A DNA stretch of 64,000 nt. It comes from Cryomorpha sp963748925 (GTDB taxonomy: Bacteria; Bacteroidota; Bacteroidia; Flavobacteriales_D; Cryomorphaceae). This document shows, one piece after another, positions 45,813 to 54,425 of the stretch; within the stretch, counting starts at the first letter, position 1, and each line of letters begins with the position of its first letter. The notes under the pieces were generated by a model, which saw nothing but the letters and a program-made list of their open reading frames with translations, was not told where the DNA came from and made no database searches. The DNA lies in NCBI GenBank assembly GCA_963748925.1, contig CAVVKG010000006.1, positions 1 through 64,000 on the forward strand. Direction: 5' to 3'. The position numbers and the translations under genes are program-made.

Positions 45813-47096
45813 TTAATTCAATTGATACTTAATTGGCAAATTAAACATCACTTTTACGGTTTTGCCGTTTTCTTCTCCTGGAGTCCAGGCAGGCATTTTT
45901 CCCACCACCTTCATGGCATTTGCCGAAAGGCGATCATCAGGGCTTCTTAATGGTTTTATATCAGTTATTGTTCCGTCGGTATCAACCACAAAACTTATAA
46001 AAACCGTTCCTTCAACGCCTTCATCCTTGCAGCCTTCGGGATATTCAATGTTCTCGCCCAGGAAAGTCATCATTGCTCCCTGTCCGCCAGGGTATTCAGG
46101 CATTTTTTCAGCTGTTGCATAAATGTCGGTACCTTCAATAAGTCCGCCTTCCTGTTTTATGATTGTAGCATTCGGATCGACACTTTCATCGCTCTTCATT
46201 ATTATTTCTTCCTCAATATTATTAGGAGTTTCAGTGTTTTCGTCTGTGCAAGCATTAATTAAAAATGCTGCAGCCAGAATAGGGATTAAGGCAAAATACC
46301 TTGCAAGAGATCCTTTGTTTTTTGTGTGATTGTTTAACATCATAATTCTGCGTTTTAAAAGTTTAGGTTTAGAAAATTGGTGAGCCAGAACAGATGGATT
46401 AATGTCCAGCGCCTGACTCAAAATTATTTCACTGTATTTTGTTGAATCACCGTGTTGTCGGGCTACTACTTCATCGGCTCTGAATTCATGTGTGGCTTCA
46501 AGAGCATGCCGGAAAGCGTATATTACGGGATTGAACCAACACACGGCTTCAAAAAAACGAACGATGAGCATATCTACGCTATGTTTTTCACGAATATGAA
46601 CCAGCTCGTGGTTTTGAATCCATTCTCTTGTTTCGGATTTTACATTGCTCGACCAGAGAATGGTTTTAAAGAAACTTGCAGGTGAATTCAGACCTTCAGC
46701 TATTAATTCATTTATTGCTCCTTTCTTAATGACTTTGCTTCCGCGAATGAGCTTTCTCAAACGCATATATTGGAAGGTAAAAACAACCAAAGAAATTGCA
46801 AAACCAAGTAAATAAATACCAGAAATGATAGAAGGCATATTGAAACCTGCAGGTGTGTGAGCAACATTGGCTTTTGCGGAGATAAGCACCGGCTCAAGAT
46901 TTACAATACGTATAGCAGCTTCGCCTGCATAACCAAAGTTGAGTAAGGGAAGCATTGCAGAAAGCGCTATTGACGTGAGTATTAACCAGCGATTAACTCG
47001 GTGATAGGGCTCATTTCTAAAGAAAAGAAGGTAAGTGACCGCAAAGAGGGTGAGGTAGAGGTTGAGTTCGAGTACGTAAATCAGAAAGGCGTTCAT
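45813..47096 (-). CDS. BlaR1-like M56 metallopeptidase fused to a TonB C-terminal domain
   Basis: 427 residues. Membrane helices at about 5-25, 37-55 and 88-110; the M56 zinc motif HELVH (163-167) and the WFNPVIYAFRHALEATHEFRADE segment (second-site Glu); a last helix (about 268-285). After it comes a linker and then a TonB C-terminal domain (about 340-427, GVEGTVFISFVVDTDGTI). BlaR1-type proteases sense a signal and cut the partner repressor; here the sensor end is replaced by an energy-transducer-like domain, as is usual in Bacteroidota. It overlaps blaI by 4 bp (ATGA). Confidence 0.9.
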   Translation of the reverse strand: MNAFLIYVLELNLYLTLFAVTYLLFFRNEPYHRVNRWLILTSIALSAMLPLLNFGYAGEAAIRIVNLEPVLISAKANVAHTPAGFNMPSIISGIYLLGFAISLVVFTFQYMRLRKLIRGSKVIKKGAINELIAEGLNSPASFFKTILWSSNVKSETREWIQNHELVHIREKHSVDMLIVRFFEAVCWFNPVIYAFRHALEATHEFRADEVVARQHGDSTKYSEIILSQALDINPSVLAHQFSKPKLLKRRIMMLNNHTKNKGSLARYFALIPILAAAFLINACTDENTETPNNIEEEIIMKSDESVDPNATIIKQEGGLIEGTDIYATAEKMPEYPGGQGAMMTFLGENIEYPEGCKDEGVEGTVFISFVVDTDGTITDIKPLRSPDDRLSANAMKVVGKMPAWTPGEENGKTVKVMFNLPIKYQLN

Positions 47097-47464
47097 TTTT
47101 TCTTGACTTTTTGTGATTCAATTAGATTCAGTATTTCATCCAAATCTTGGGTATCCAGATTCTTCTCCTTGATAAAAAAAGATACCAACTTTGAAGCCGA
47201 TCCACTAAAATAGCCCTGGATCATTTGATTGGCGCTAAACTTTCGGTATACATTTTTTTCGACAAGTGGGTAGTATCTATGACTTTTGCCGAACACTTCA
47301 TGCCCAACAAAGCCCTTGGTTTCCAAAATTCGCACGATAGTAGAAACGGTGTTGTAAGCGGGCTTCGGCAAGGGCATCTCTTCAAGGATTTCTTTTACAA
47401 ATACCTTTTCCTTTTCCCAGATTACTTGCATAACCTGCTCTTCGGCTTTCGTTAATTCTTTCAT
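47093..47464 (-). CDS. BlaI/MecI/CopY-family repressor
   Basis: 123 residues: winged helix with LTKAEEQVMQVIWEKEKVFVKEIL, then PAYNTVSTIVRILETKGFVGHEVFGKSHRYYPLV, then a C-terminal dimerisation and cleavage region. It represses its own operon and is cut by the cotranscribed M56 protease. Two palindromes lie on its promoter (see the promoter entry). The -7 box is four bases before ATG 47464, predicting a leaderless message. Confidence 0.93.
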   Translation of the reverse strand: MKELTKAEEQVMQVIWEKEKVFVKEILEEMPLPKPAYNTVSTIVRILETKGFVGHEVFGKSHRYYPLVEKNVYRKFSANQMIQGYFSGSASKLVSFFIKEKNLDTQDLDEILNLIESQKVKKK

Positions 47465-47468
47465 ACCA

Positions 47469-47512
47469 CAAATATAAACTAAATATTTAGTTAAACAACT
47501 AAAAACTTAGTT
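47469..47512 (-). promoter_or_regulatory. blaI promoter with two tandem operators
   Basis: On the minus strand: TTG (47498-47496), 19-bp spacer, TAtaTTTG (47476-47469), then four bases before ATG. Operator 1 (47477-47492) is a perfect 16-bp palindrome that fills most of the spacer. Operator 2 (47497-47512), centred 20 bp away, has matching outer arms (AACTAA/TTAGTT) and overlaps the -33 TTG. Confidence 0.85.
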
Positions 47513-47551
47513 TAAAAGCACGAAAAAGGTATTAAGGATCTGATAGTGAGT

Positions 47552-48205
47552 CTATAAAAATTCTATTATCCTTTCAAGTTCAGCGGATGGAATTTTGTGC
47601 TCGCCGTTATAGGTTATCCATTTTGCATTGATTTCAAGAGCCGCCAAATGCTTTTTGGTTTCTGCCACTTGCTCTTCTTTAACAAAGGGGTCATCAGTTC
47701 CCACACAGCATAGGGTTTTGATAGATTGAAATGAACTCGTGGCTTTTACCGGCTCCAGATCCGGAGGAAAAGAACCTGCCCAAAACACTGCTTTCTCAGG
47801 TTTATATTTGCCGTAAGCAATCCACCTTGAAGCTGTAGCTACGCCTTGTGAAAATCCAAACCCGATAAAAACCTTTGAGTTATCTAAATGTGGAATGATT
47901 GCTTTTTCAGCTACCTGATCAAGAAATTTTACGTAATCGTTAATATCATCAAGTCTTGCTTCTTTGGTCATCCAGGTTGCGCCTACGCGACCGTCAAATC
48001 CGTTTAAGTAAAATCGGTGAAAACCTTCGGGCGCAACAACGAAGTGCTCTTCGGGGTTCAGGTGTTCAAAATTTCGAATAAAATACTTTGCAAGCTGCCC
48101 ATATCCGTGCAAAACGAACCATATTTGCTTTGCGGTGTTAGCATTGCCGTAGGTGTAAAAACGCGCAGTTTTTGTGATACTTATTTGGGTTTCATTTTCT
48201 TGCAT
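47552..48205 (-). CDS. Alpha/beta hydrolase (phospholipase/carboxylesterase type)
   Basis: 217 residues. Oxyanion motif VLHGYGQ, the nucleophile elbow GFSQG (Ser of GxSxG), a later Asp (VGTDDPFVKEEQ) and the catalytic His in NGEHKIPSAEL fit the serine esterase/phospholipase subgroup. Soluble, no signal peptide. ATG 48205 is preferred to the TTG two codons upstream. It is divergent from the next gene by 31 bp. Confidence 0.85.
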   Translation of the reverse strand: MQENETQISITKTARFYTYGNANTAKQIWFVLHGYGQLAKYFIRNFEHLNPEEHFVVAPEGFHRFYLNGFDGRVGATWMTKEARLDDINDYVKFLDQVAEKAIIPHLDNSKVFIGFGFSQGVATASRWIAYGKYKPEKAVFWAGSFPPDLEPVKATSSFQSIKTLCCVGTDDPFVKEEQVAETKKHLAALEINAKWITYNGEHKIPSAELERIIEFL

Positions 48206-48236
48206 GCGCAAATGTATACAATCAAATTTTTAGGAA

Positions 48237-48839
48237 ATGGCAGATAACTTCGTTCAAAATATTATTCGAAAGCTATTCGGAAAGGAAGATAGCGATAAAG
48301 GTGTTTCCATTCTCGATGGGCCTTTAGAAAGGTCTAAGGTTTATAAAGAGAATTTTGAATCCTGGAAACAGAGCGATAGAGCCACAGAGAACCTCTCGAA
48401 AATTTCAAACTTATTTTGGAACGTAAAGCGCAAACTAGTTCAAAGCGCATCAGTTTTTACGTATTCAAGCCCACAGGCGAATGGATTTTATTTCAATACC
48501 AAAATAGGTATAGACCCTGAAGAATTTCATTTTATTCTCGATTTTTATCGTGATCAGGTCATTGATCTGGGCTATTCACTCTATACATCCGGTACCAAAT
48601 ATGCCGAAGTCCCGGCAGGAATGCAGCGCATCGACAAGCATTATTTAAAACCTTTAAATAGCGCACTCACGTTGGAAGAAAGAATTGACCAAAAATATGG
48701 AAATGTACTTTTTGAACTATACTATTTAAACGAGGAGGTTCAATATCTCAAATGCATGGTTTCGGTCTATTCCGATAGGAAATACACTAAGGCTTTGCCT
48801 TTCGGCGATTTTGCTGAGAAAGTTTTGGTACCCGGCTAG
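48237..48839 (+). CDS. Hypothetical protein
   Basis: 200 residues without signal peptide or membrane helix. The C-terminal two-thirds (about 60-190) alternates strands and helices and includes GFYFNTKIGIDPEEFHFILDF. I recognise no family. It may be Bacteroidota-specific. It overlaps the convergent transglycosylase gene by 4 bp at its stop. Confidence 0.65.
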   Translation: MADNFVQNIIRKLFGKEDSDKGVSILDGPLERSKVYKENFESWKQSDRATENLSKISNLFWNVKRKLVQSASVFTYSSPQANGFYFNTKIGIDPEEFHFILDFYRDQVIDLGYSLYTSGTKYAEVPAGMQRIDKHYLKPLNSALTLEERIDQKYGNVLFELYYLNEEVQYLKCMVSVYSDRKYTKALPFGDFAEKVLVPG

Positions 48840-50305
48840 GATATGACCTGCTTATAATGGGCATATTGCTCAATAATTTTTTGAACGTACCCATACGGCT
48901 CCTCACCACGGCAATAGCCATATTTTACCATATCGGAAGTGTAATATTCACTCGTTGATTTCAGAAGAATACACTCTGCAACATTGTTGCCCCATACTTG
49001 TGGGTCATAGCCTAGATTTAAGGCAATGTTCATTGCATCGATAACATGACCAAGACCTACATTATAAGAAGCAAGGATAAATTTCATGCGCTCATCCGGA
49101 TCGAAAACACGCTCTTTCCAAAAATCATTCAACCAGCTGATATATAATATTGCCGCCCGTATATGCTCCTCAGGAGTAGAAGTGGTGTCAATACCATACA
49201 TTGCTGCAGTGGCGGGCATAAATTGCATAAGACCAAAGGCTCCTGCCCAAGATCGGGCATCTTCTTTAAACTTGCTTTCCTGATACATTTGCGCAGCCAG
49301 CAAACGCCAATCCCAGTCTATCAACTTTGAGTATTCTTTTAGAATCTCATCGTAATCACAAATCCTATTTCCATTTAATGAAGAATATTCACTGTTAAAC
49401 TTTGACAACTGCTCTTTAGACGCTTTGAAGTATTTATTGTAGATGTAGGCGTAAACAGATTTTTTACGGTCTTTGTCAAACCAGTCATTGATTGCATTCA
49501 GTAAGCTGGGGCTGTTTTTACGAGTGGCCCAGGCTATTTGCTGCGGAAAGCTAAGCTGCACCGAAACATCTATATTGGAATAATACGTGGTGTTAAGTTT
49601 GGCGATATTATCATCAGCCACGGTATAGTCAATATCACCATTCGAAACTTTACGAATTAATTTCTCTGCATCAATATACCCGGGTACACTTACGATATCA
49701 ATATCGCCACCAATCTCGTTTTGAAGATTTTCTAACCGGCTAAAAAAAGAGGAGCTTTTATTGACATACACTTTCTTACCTATCAAGTCGAGGGGGGTCA
49801 CTACGAGATTATTTGCCAATTCCTTACGGCTCATCTGTTCATGTCCTTCTGGAACACGTTGAACTAAAACCTGTCGTGTAAAATTGTAAGGGTCGCTAAA
49901 AGCAGCATGCTCTCTACGATTTTTAGTAATGGCGAGGTTACAGGCTATAATGTCGCCTTGCCCGGTGTTTAACAATTCAAACATTGCATTTACATCGGGA
50001 ATGATCTTTATTTCAAGTTCTACACCTATACTGTTGGTAAAGCGTTTGAGTAATTCATATTCATAACCCATCGCCTGACCCCGATAAACGAAATAGGAGG
50101 TGGAGCTGTTCAGCGTGAGTGCGATAAGTTTACCTCGTTTTTTTATAGCGTCTAAATCAAATCTTACTGGCTCCTGCTTTACGAAATCAGTTGATTTGAT
50201 GAGCGGTCTTTCCTTTACCGTAACATCATGCTGACAACCGGCGGTTATGAACACAATAACGGCGGTAAGAAGTACAAACCTGTAAATAAGTTTTCCTTTA
50301 TACAT
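48836..50305 (-). CDS. mltF: Membrane-bound lytic murein transglycosylase F-like lipoprotein
   Basis: 489 residues: lipoprotein signal (lipidated Cys24 in FITAGC), a periplasmic solute-binding (SBP_bac_3) domain (about 50-295) and a C-terminal SLT transglycosylase domain (about 325-489) with catalytic Glu343 in QMYQESKF and the GAFGLMQFMPATA motif. It cleaves peptidoglycan to 1,6-anhydromuropeptides at the inner face of the outer membrane. The two-domain order is that of MltF. The stop overlaps the convergent hypothetical gene. Confidence 0.92.
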   Translation of the reverse strand: MYKGKLIYRFVLLTAVIVFITAGCQHDVTVKERPLIKSTDFVKQEPVRFDLDAIKKRGKLIALTLNSSTSYFVYRGQAMGYEYELLKRFTNSIGVELEIKIIPDVNAMFELLNTGQGDIIACNLAITKNRREHAAFSDPYNFTRQVLVQRVPEGHEQMSRKELANNLVVTPLDLIGKKVYVNKSSSFFSRLENLQNEIGGDIDIVSVPGYIDAEKLIRKVSNGDIDYTVADDNIAKLNTTYYSNIDVSVQLSFPQQIAWATRKNSPSLLNAINDWFDKDRKKSVYAYIYNKYFKASKEQLSKFNSEYSSLNGNRICDYDEILKEYSKLIDWDWRLLAAQMYQESKFKEDARSWAGAFGLMQFMPATAAMYGIDTTSTPEEHIRAAILYISWLNDFWKERVFDPDERMKFILASYNVGLGHVIDAMNIALNLGYDPQVWGNNVAECILLKSTSEYYTSDMVKYGYCRGEEPYGYVQKIIEQYAHYKQVIS

Positions 50306-50394
50306 AGCATGCTTCTTATATAGGGTTGCCCCAATGAAGCAATCTATTTTTACGCCATTTTTTTAGAATAGTTTCACGGCAATTCTATTCAAAT

Positions 50395-50994
50395 CTATTT
50401 TAGTGAGGCTAGCTCTGCTTTGTAGAGTGTATTTACTTCAATTTCAAGCATCGGAAAAAAAGATTGAAAATGAGCGTTAAGCTCTTGGTAATTGGCTTTG
50501 AGAGCAGGTAAGCTATTTTCCATATTGGATTGAAAGGTTGCCCTTCGCGATAGTCCCTTTAGGGCCCTATCTATTCCTTCTAATGATTTATAGTTATATA
50601 GCCAATCCTGAAGTTGCATATAGTGCAGTATCCGCAATGCTTTGTTGTTCATTACATCTCTGTTCCTGTTCAATACGTCGTAGACGTTATTCACGAAAGT
50701 TTGTAGCGAATGATCTGAAAACGAATCCCAGTTAATAGCCAAAAAATGGTCATAATATACATCCTGAACCACGGCTGCATATTTCCCGAAATAGGGGTAG
50801 AGCAACTTTCTGGTTTCTAATACTATAGGGTGCTCATCGGTGAATGTGTCAATACTTCGGTGCATATGAATGCCCAATTGAACTCCTTTATCATACTTAT
50901 TAGAAACAGAGCCGGTAATGGTGTCGGCAATGAAATTACCTACCATCACAGGTTCTTTTTGAAATGAAAGATATTGGTGAGCAAGAAAGTTCAC
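50395..50994 (-). CDS. acpH: Acyl-carrier-protein phosphodiesterase (AcpH family)
   Basis: 199 residues of an HD-like all-helical fold with the AcpH start (MNFLAHQYLSFQKEPVMVGNF), the GIHMHRSIDTFTDEHPIV motif (metal-binding His/Asp) and YYDHFLA. The enzyme removes phosphopantetheine from holo-ACP. The start codon is GTG at 50994. It lies 90 bp from the transglycosylase gene on the same strand and is divergent from the sensor kinase. Confidence 0.88.
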   Translation of the reverse strand: MNFLAHQYLSFQKEPVMVGNFIADTITGSVSNKYDKGVQLGIHMHRSIDTFTDEHPIVLETRKLLYPYFGKYAAVVQDVYYDHFLAINWDSFSDHSLQTFVNNVYDVLNRNRDVMNNKALRILHYMQLQDWLYNYKSLEGIDRALKGLSRRATFQSNMENSLPALKANYQELNAHFQSFFPMLEIEVNTLYKAELASLK

Positions 50995-51070
50995 AAAAGT
51001 TGATGATTGAAATACCGTTTGTGTAAATCAACGAAAAAATTGAAGTTATCCCACTATATTCGCTATTAAT

Positions 51071-52162
51071 ATGACAGATGAGAAGGCAATATATTGGATG
51101 ACACAAGTAGTAGGATGGTTTTTGTTCATCCTGCTAATTTTGTTTCAGAACATGCTAACCGGACCTGTTGATATAGGTATTCTCGGCTTTCTGATTGTGA
51201 ATTTTATTGTGGGAATTTTTCTGTCTCATGGCATGCGCATACTTATTTTGCAGTTTGGCATGCTGCGGATGAAGATTTATCAGGTATTGCCCAGAGGTAT
51301 TCTTTTGTCTGTTTTAACCGGTATTGTTGCAACAGTGATAATCGCGGCTTTTCAGGAGTTAATTTACAGCAACCGCGTGGAGTCCTTTGACCTTTCGCCT
51401 ATGGTTCTGATAGAGTTAATTATACCGTTTACAATGGTGTTTCTTATTTGGAATGTACTTTATTTTGCGGCCATTTATTTAAAAAATTATGAGCGAGAAG
51501 AGATTATAAACCTAAGACTTACAGCATCTGTTACCGAAGCGGAGTTGCGAAACCTGCGCGCCCAGCTCAATCCGCATTTTATGTTTAATGCACTCAATAG
51601 CATTAGAGCTTTGGTAGATGAGAACCCTATTCAGGCCAAAACAAGCATTACTCAGATGAGTAATATTTTACGCAGCAGCCTTACAAGCGGACGTCGGTCA
51701 TATATAACTCTTGAAGAGGAGATGAGAGTGGTACGCGATTACCTTGAGCTTGAAAAAGTACGTTTTGAAGAGCGGCTTGAATTTCACTTCGACGTTCCAG
51801 AAAATTTATATAAGACTCGTATTCCCCCTATGCTGGTTCAAACGTTAGTTGAAAATGGGGTTAAACATGGTATCAGTGAACTGCCGCAAGGCGGAGAAAT
51901 TCTAGTTTCGGTGGCTGAAAACCCGCAAGGAACTCTTGACTTGCGCGTTACCAATACCGGGCAATACAACCCTTCTAAGCGATCGAATTCAACCAGCACG
52001 GGAATAGGTCTTGTCAATTCCCGGCGGCGATTAAAACTGCTTTATGGAGATGACTCGTCCATTGCCATTGTGAATGAAAACAACAACACTGTAACTTGTA
52101 AAGTAGTATTTCCTATAATAACCAATAAAGACCTGGATAATGAGAACGTTGATAATAGATGA
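51071..52162 (+). CDS. LytS-type sensor histidine kinase
   Basis: 363 residues. Four membrane helices (about 12-30, 38-60, 78-98 and 115-138) precede the His_kinase domain: RAQLNPHFMFNALNSIRALV with phospho-His169, then an HATPase domain (VQTLVENGVKHGIS, then GIGLVNSRRRLKLLYG). The downstream regulator's start overlaps its end by 23 bp, so the two form one pair. The signal is unknown. Confidence 0.93.
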   Translation: MTDEKAIYWMTQVVGWFLFILLILFQNMLTGPVDIGILGFLIVNFIVGIFLSHGMRILILQFGMLRMKIYQVLPRGILLSVLTGIVATVIIAAFQELIYSNRVESFDLSPMVLIELIIPFTMVFLIWNVLYFAAIYLKNYEREEIINLRLTASVTEAELRNLRAQLNPHFMFNALNSIRALVDENPIQAKTSITQMSNILRSSLTSGRRSYITLEEEMRVVRDYLELEKVRFEERLEFHFDVPENLYKTRIPPMLVQTLVENGVKHGISELPQGGEILVSVAENPQGTLDLRVTNTGQYNPSKRSNSTSTGIGLVNSRRRLKLLYGDDSSIAIVNENNNTVTCKVVFPIITNKDLDNENVDNR

Positions 52163-52868
52163 TGAAAGACTTGCTAGAAAAGAGCTCAAGTCTCTGCTCG
52201 AAAAGTATAACGAAATAGAGGTAATAGGCGAATGCGCCAATGCTGCTGAAGCTCGTGAAGCCATTCACGCGGAAAATCCCGATTTAATTTTTCTGGACAT
52301 CCAAATGCCAGGCGAAAGTGGATTTGACCTCCTTGAATCTTTAGAATGCCAGCCACGGGTGATTTTTGTAACCGCTTTTGATTCTTATGCGATTCGAGCC
52401 TTTGAAGTGAATGCACTCGATTATATTCTCAAGCCCATCGATGACGAAAGGCTGGCTTCGGCCATACATAAGGTTCAAAATACGGGTGAGAACAGCACAT
52501 TGCCAGAAAGTGAAGAGCTGGACGAAGAGCAGCTTAAACTGGATGATCAAATTTTTTTAAAGGATGGAGAGAAATGTTGGTTTGTGACATTAAAAGATAT
52601 TCGATATTTTGAATCGGAAGGGAATTACGTGCGCGTATTTTTTGAAAATCAAAAACCGCTCATCCTCAAGAGTCTCAATAATTTGGAAAAAAGACTGGAT
52701 GAAAGAGATTTTTTTCGAATAAGCCGAAAATTCATCGTGAATTTAAAGGAAATTGTCCACATCGAACCATGGTTTAATGGAGGGCTTCAAATCAAGCTAA
52801 AACCAGATGTAACCCTTGAGGTTTCACGTCGTCAAGCTTCTAAATTCAAAGAACTTTTAAGCCTTTAA
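52140..52868 (+). CDS. LytTR-family response regulator
   Basis: 242 residues: receiver domain (phospho-acceptor Asp53 in FLDIQMPGESGF, Lys near 103 in DYILKPID) and a LytTR DNA-binding domain (about 140-240, with FRISRKFIVNLKEI and RRQASKFKELL). It is partner of the adjoining LytS-type kinase, with overlapping genes. Confidence 0.95.
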   Translation: MRTLIIDDERLARKELKSLLEKYNEIEVIGECANAAEAREAIHAENPDLIFLDIQMPGESGFDLLESLECQPRVIFVTAFDSYAIRAFEVNALDYILKPIDDERLASAIHKVQNTGENSTLPESEELDEEQLKLDDQIFLKDGEKCWFVTLKDIRYFESEGNYVRVFFENQKPLILKSLNNLEKRLDERDFFRISRKFIVNLKEIVHIEPWFNGGLQIKLKPDVTLEVSRRQASKFKELLSL

Positions 52869-53036
52869 TCGGGTTATTCACGTTCTTTTGTGAATAACTG
52901 TTAATCTAATCTTTATTACAAGAAGTTTAGTAGTTCAAAATAGGCTATTGGTAGAATTTTGTTTGCTTTTGTGCTAAAAAACCCGAACCTTAGGGTCATC
53001 AAATCGGTATAGCTAATGATTATTAAACAGATTTTA

Positions 53037-53459
53037 ATGGAGCCACTTATACGACAAAATACAAAGTCTACACCCTACGTGCATTTAGATGTGGCCTCTA
53101 AAACCTATGTTATTGGTGGCAGATCTATTCCAATAGATGCTGAAATATTTTACCGTCCGGTTTTAAACTGGCTTGATAGATATGCAGACAGTCAACCAGT
53201 AGGTAAAATGCAGTTTTGCTTCAGGTTTGATTTCTTTAATATCGCGTCGTCTAAGCGCGTTTTACTTATACTTTATCGTTTATTAGAGATGAAAAACGAA
53301 GGATGGGCAATTTCCATTCGCTGGATGTATGAGAAAAACGATGACGACATGCTCGAAATCGGTCAGGATTATTCTTTTATGATTGATGAGCTCCCTTTTA
53401 TTTTCGAAGAATTTGATGTCGAAAAGTTAAAAAAGGAGCGCTTTCTTAAGCTGGGGTAA
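53037..53459 (+). CDS. SiaC-family (DUF1987) regulatory phosphoprotein
   Basis: 140 residues of the DUF1987/SiaC family: start MEPLIRQNTKSTPYVHLD, the SIPIDAEIFYRPVLNWL and FFNIASSKRVLLILYRLLEM motifs (a phosphorylatable Ser/Thr loop in the family) and a helical C-terminus. In Pseudomonas SiaC, controlled by a kinase and a phosphatase, activates a diguanylate cyclase; no such partner lies beside it here. ATG 53037 is preferred by family comparison; an in-frame ATG at 53016 would add seven residues. Confidence 0.85.
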   Translation: MEPLIRQNTKSTPYVHLDVASKTYVIGGRSIPIDAEIFYRPVLNWLDRYADSQPVGKMQFCFRFDFFNIASSKRVLLILYRLLEMKNEGWAISIRWMYEKNDDDMLEIGQDYSFMIDELPFIFEEFDVEKLKKERFLKLG

Positions 53460-53495
53460 GAATCTCCCACACTTTCTATTTCTTCTGAATCTTAC

Positions 53496-53503
53496 TATCT
53501 TTG
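53496..53503 (+). promoter_or_regulatory. Probable promoter (-7 box) of the 86-aa gene
   Basis: TAtcTTTG, 17 bp before ATG 53521. No clear -33 TTG. Confidence 0.5.
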
Positions 53504-53520
53504 CGCCTTAATAATGGGCC

Positions 53521-53781
53521 ATGCGCATAGTAAAAGACATTCCACACCCACGGTTTAAAATCACCGTTTTCTCCTGGAACAATAAATATATCATCAAAAT
53601 TGAAGATGCCCATTTAGAGCAGGTTTATAAAATTGATGAACACCAGGTAACCGGATTGGCAGAAATCGATGCAATTGTATCCAACGAATTTTTAATAAAG
53701 GCTTTAAAAAGATTTGCCGAAATGAGCGAAGACTTCAATCATGCCTGGAACTATCGCCATAGCAATGCTAACACAAAATAA
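53521..53781 (+). CDS. Hypothetical protein (86 aa)
   Basis: Small soluble protein with a beta-rich first half (FKITVFSWNNKYIIKIED) and a helical end (FLIKALKRFAEMSEDF). No family recognised. It is 4 bp upstream of the OmpH-like gene's chosen start and shares its strand, so cotranscription is likely. Confidence 0.7.
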   Translation: MRIVKDIPHPRFKITVFSWNNKYIIKIEDAHLEQVYKIDEHQVTGLAEIDAIVSNEFLIKALKRFAEMSEDFNHAWNYRHSNANTK

Positions 53782-53785
53782 CTTG

Positions 53786-54424
53786 ATGAAAATCCATTCC
53801 CACTTAAAATTACTGTTCCTAGTCGTGCTTTCAACTGCACTTTTATCCTGCAACCAAGAACAAAAAACGGATTCTGCGACTCCGGTAAAGTCAGATACAC
53901 TTGCTACTAGGCCGGCACCAACTGCAGGAGGTGGAATGAATGTTGCCTTCATTTACGGAGATACTGTAAACAATCGATACCAGTTTTTACTCGATGCAGA
54001 GGCTGAGCTTGAATCAGAAAGAAAGCGAATAGACCGCCGCTTGCAGAATAAGCTTAGTGAAGCTGAGAAACGTGCTGCTGAACTGCAGAGGCAGGCACCT
54101 ACCATGACGCAAACACAAATGCAGGAGGCACAACTTGAATTGCAAAATCTTGATCTGGAAATGCAGCAATATCAGGAGCGGCTGGCTTCAGACTTCCGAA
54201 AGCGTGAGGTTGAGCTCCAAAAGGAGTATGTAGAAAAGGTAAACAGCTTTCTTGAAGATTACAATTCAGATGGAACCTATGATATGGTGCTTAATTTCCA
54301 GCAGGGTGGAAACTTGCTCTGGATTAAAGATTCTTACAATATTACTGATGAGGTGATAGAGGGGTTGAACGTGGCATACGAAAAACAACTAAACGAGAAA
54401 AAAGCCAAACAGGCGAATCCATAA
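53786..54424 (+). CDS. OmpH/Skp-like periplasmic lipoprotein
   Basis: 212 residues: a lipoprotein signal (LFLVVLSTALLSCNQ, lipidated Cys about 22), a Ser/Thr-rich linker, then the OmpH/Skp pattern (MNVAFIYGDTVNNRYQFLLDAEAELESERKRI, then a long coiled coil and DYNSDGTYDMVLNFQQGGNLLWI). Skp-like proteins chaperone outer-membrane proteins. ATG 53786 is chosen because an upstream start (53741) lies inside the previous gene and would precede the lipoprotein signal by 15 residues. Confidence 0.88.
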   Translation: MKIHSHLKLLFLVVLSTALLSCNQEQKTDSATPVKSDTLATRPAPTAGGGMNVAFIYGDTVNNRYQFLLDAEAELESERKRIDRRLQNKLSEAEKRAAELQRQAPTMTQTQMQEAQLELQNLDLEMQQYQERLASDFRKREVELQKEYVEKVNSFLEDYNSDGTYDMVLNFQQGGNLLWIKDSYNITDEVIEGLNVAYEKQLNEKKAKQANP

Positions 54425-54425
54425 A

